DNA of 64,000 bases from Bog-756 sp963738545 (GTDB lineage: Bacteria > Actinomycetota > Acidimicrobiia > Acidimicrobiales > RAAP-2): positions 558,001 to 622,000 of the forward strand of contig CAVTXA010000007.1 of assembly GCA_963738545.1 (NCBI GenBank), read 5' to 3'. Position 1 is the first letter of the stretch. The number at the start of each line of letters is the position of its first letter. This document shows, in pieces, positions 62,372 to 64,000 of this stretch. Both the position numbers and the translations under genes were made by a program. Below the pieces are notes generated by a model. It searched no databases and had not been told where the DNA came from. It was given only the letters and a program-made list of their open reading frames with translations.

Positions 62372-64000
62372 ATGATCACGCAGACTTGGACGACGGTGGC
62401 GATCGCCGCAGCAGCGGCACTGGCGGCGCACAGCCTGCTGCGACGCGGCATCCTGCGCTCCCTCGGCCGGGCCACCACCCCGGTCGTGGTGGTGGCCTCG
62501 TGCCTCGTGGTCGTGGCCGTGGCCCTCACCGGGGCCGGGGTGTCCGGCAGCCCGGGGGCGGCGGACTCGACGGGGTCGGCGTCGGGCGTCCATCCCCTGG
62601 TCACTCCGCACAGCGACAGCCAGAGCAACCAGCCCATCGTGGGCATGGCCGCCACCCCCGACGGTGGGGGTTACTGGCAGGTGGCGTCCGACGGTGGTGT
62701 GTTCAGCTTCGGCGACGCCGCCTTCCACGGCTCCACCGGCAACATCCACCTCAACCGACCCATCGTGGACATGGCTGCCACCCCCGACGGCGGGGGTTAC
62801 TGGCTGGTGGCCTCGGACGGGGGCATCTTCGCCTTCGGCGACGCCGCCTTCCACGGCTCCACCGGCAACATCCACCTCAACCAGCCCATCGTGGGCATGG
62901 CGTCCACCCACGACGGCGGGGGCTACTGGCTGGTGGCCTCCGACGGTGGCATCTTCAGCTTCGGTGACGCCGCCTTCCACGGGTCCACCGGCAACATCCA
63001 CCTCAACCAGCCCATCGTGGGCATGGCCGCCGACGCCACCGGCCAGGGCTACTGGCTGGTGGCCTCCGACGGGGGCATCTTCGCCTTCGGCGACGCCGCC
63101 TTCCACGGGTCCACCGGCAACATCCACCTCAACCAGCCCATCGTGGGCATGGCCGCCGACGCCACCGGCCAGGGCTACTGGCTGGTGGCCTCCGACGGGG
63201 GCATCTTCGCCTTCGGCGACGCTCCGTTCCTCGGTTCGATGGGCGGGGCCCCGCTCAACGCCCGGATGGTCACCATGTCCCTGCACCCGACGGGCACCGG
63301 CTACTGGATGGTGGCCTCCGACGGCGGGCTCTTCAGCTTCGGTGCCGCCCCCTTCCTCGGCACGCTGGTCAGCCCGGCTCCGGTCACCAGCCCCGCCCTG
63401 GCCAACCCCCCGGCCAACGTGCCGCCGTCGCCGAACTTCCTCAACGCCTGTTACCCCCACAACACCAGTTCGACCTGCGTGTCCAAGATCATCCAGGCCA
63501 CCACCGCCGCCAGGGCCGGCGAGGGGCTGGGGGCCATGGCCCTGCCCCAGAACTTCAGCGCCCTCACCCCGGCCCAGCAGCTGTTCGTGATCACCGACAT
63601 CGAGCGGGTCGACCGGGGCCTCCCGCCCTTCGTCGGGCTGGTCGACACCTTCAGCAATGACGCCATGGGCGGCGCCCAGGCCAACGTCGACCCCGATCCC
63701 ACCCAGGTCCCGGCCGGCCTGCACCTGGTGGCCTGGGCCAGCAACTGGGCCGAGAACGGCAATCCCCTCGGCTCCAATTACTTCTGGATGTACGACGACG
63801 GCGTGGGTAGCGGGAACATCGACTGCACCGTCGCCGGTCAGTCCGGCTGCTGGGGCCACCGGGACAACATCCTCTCCCTGACCGGCTATCAGCAGCAGTA
63901 CGGGGGGACCCTCCTCATGGGGGCGGCCGAGGCCTACGGCACCACCGCCACCGGGTGGGCGTCCGACGCCGAGCTGCTCGTGCTGGCCACCGGACCGCTT
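62372..64000 (+). CDS. Exported protein with six Acidimicrobial repeats and a CAP-like C-terminal domain (runs off window)
   Basis: The frame is open to the window edge (543 codons seen). The N-terminus has two hydrophobic segments (VAIAAAAALAAHSLL and VVVVASCLVVVAVALTGAG), a signal or anchor. From about residue 88 to 345 there are six 42-residue repeats with GGYWLVASDGGIFAFGDA cores, the fourth and fifth nearly identical in DNA. After a Pro/Ala linker comes a domain with ACYPHNTSSTCVS, AARAGEGLGAMAL, FVITDIERVDRGLPPFVG and CWGHRDNILS, which resembles CAP/SCP-like secreted domains (compare the conserved 'GHR.NIL' segment). Function is unknown; the extracellular location and repeats link it to the proteins at 13288 and 22972. 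Confidence 0.75.
   Translation, partial: MITQTWTTVAIAAAAALAAHSLLRRGILRSLGRATTPVVVVASCLVVVAVALTGAGVSGSPGAADSTGSASGVHPLVTPHSDSQSNQPIVGMAATPDGGGYWQVASDGGVFSFGDAAFHGSTGNIHLNRPIVDMAATPDGGGYWLVASDGGIFAFGDAAFHGSTGNIHLNQPIVGMASTHDGGGYWLVASDGGIFSFGDAAFHGSTGNIHLNQPIVGMAADATGQGYWLVASDGGIFAFGDAAFHGSTGNIHLNQPIVGMAADATGQGYWLVASDGGIFAFGDAPFLGSMGGAPLNARMVTMSLHPTGTGYWMVASDGGLFSFGAAPFLGTLVSPAPVTSPALANPPANVPPSPNFLNACYPHNTSSTCVSKIIQATTAARAGEGLGAMALPQNFSALTPAQQLFVITDIERVDRGLPPFVGLVDTFSNDAMGGAQANVDPDPTQVPAGLHLVAWASNWAENGNPLGSNYFWMYDDGVGSGNIDCTVAGQSGCWGHRDNILSLTGYQQQYGGTLLMGAAEAYGTTATGWASDAELLVLATGPL

Overview
The window is GC-rich actinobacterial DNA, most likely from the class Acidimicrobiia. The grounds are an F420-type luciferase-like oxidoreductase, an actinobacterial-style isoleucyl-tRNA synthetase, GatCAB amidotransferase, many GTG starts with GTGA or ATGA gene overlaps, and above all three secreted proteins built from the roughly 42-residue 'GYWLVASDGGIFSFG' repeat that I associate with Acidimicrobiales genomes. 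The lineage is inferred; no rRNA or tRNA gene is present to test it.

Layout. 1-2.9 kb: 5' end of a marR-type repressor with its own promoter and operator, a membrane O-acyltransferase, a NifU-domain protein. 3.1-7.2 kb: rightward run of an F420-type oxidoreductase, an SCP2-type thiolase, FabH and a nucleotidyltransferase. 7.2-12 kb: leftward cysD-cysN-cysC (sulfate activation to PAPS) and a chain-length regulator fused to a degenerate tyrosine-kinase-like domain. 12.2-18.3 kb: cation efflux protein, secreted purple acid phosphatase with repeats, membrane-anchored GH43 glycosidase. 18.4-22.9 kb: gatC-gatA-gatB, an esterase, an SCP2 sterol-carrier protein. 23-29.5 kb: a repeat protein with a glycosidase-like C-terminus and a large secreted galactose oxidase. 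29.5-46.8 kb: mostly leftward: transporters, short-chain dehydrogenase, a DNA methyltransferase, small metal-binding protein and PASTA kinase in one overlapping unit, then ligA-mnmA-cysteine desulfurase-aldehyde dehydrogenase, then acyl-CoA ligase, exporter and an MMPL transporter. 46.8-52.1 kb: divergent clusters that look like a gamma-glutamylated-amine catabolic pathway. 52-55.7 kb: acyltransferase and leuA with a leucine attenuator. 55.7-64 kb: FGGY kinase and ileS leftward, then fpg, an acetyltransferase and a third repeat protein that runs off the end.

Three themes stand out. First, a secretome: phosphatase, GH43, glycosidase-like protein, galactose oxidase and a CAP-like protein; three of them carry six repeats each, which suggests a six-bladed propeller used as a common module. 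Second, many first-in-operon genes have a -10-like hexamer ending only 5-7 nt before the start codon and no Shine-Dalgarno, pointing to leaderless mRNAs. Third, four genes (thiolase, PASTA kinase, MMPL transporter, ileS) are each broken by a single extra base while both halves remain well conserved. Because ileS is essential, I read these as probable sequence errors and annotate the genes across the breaks.
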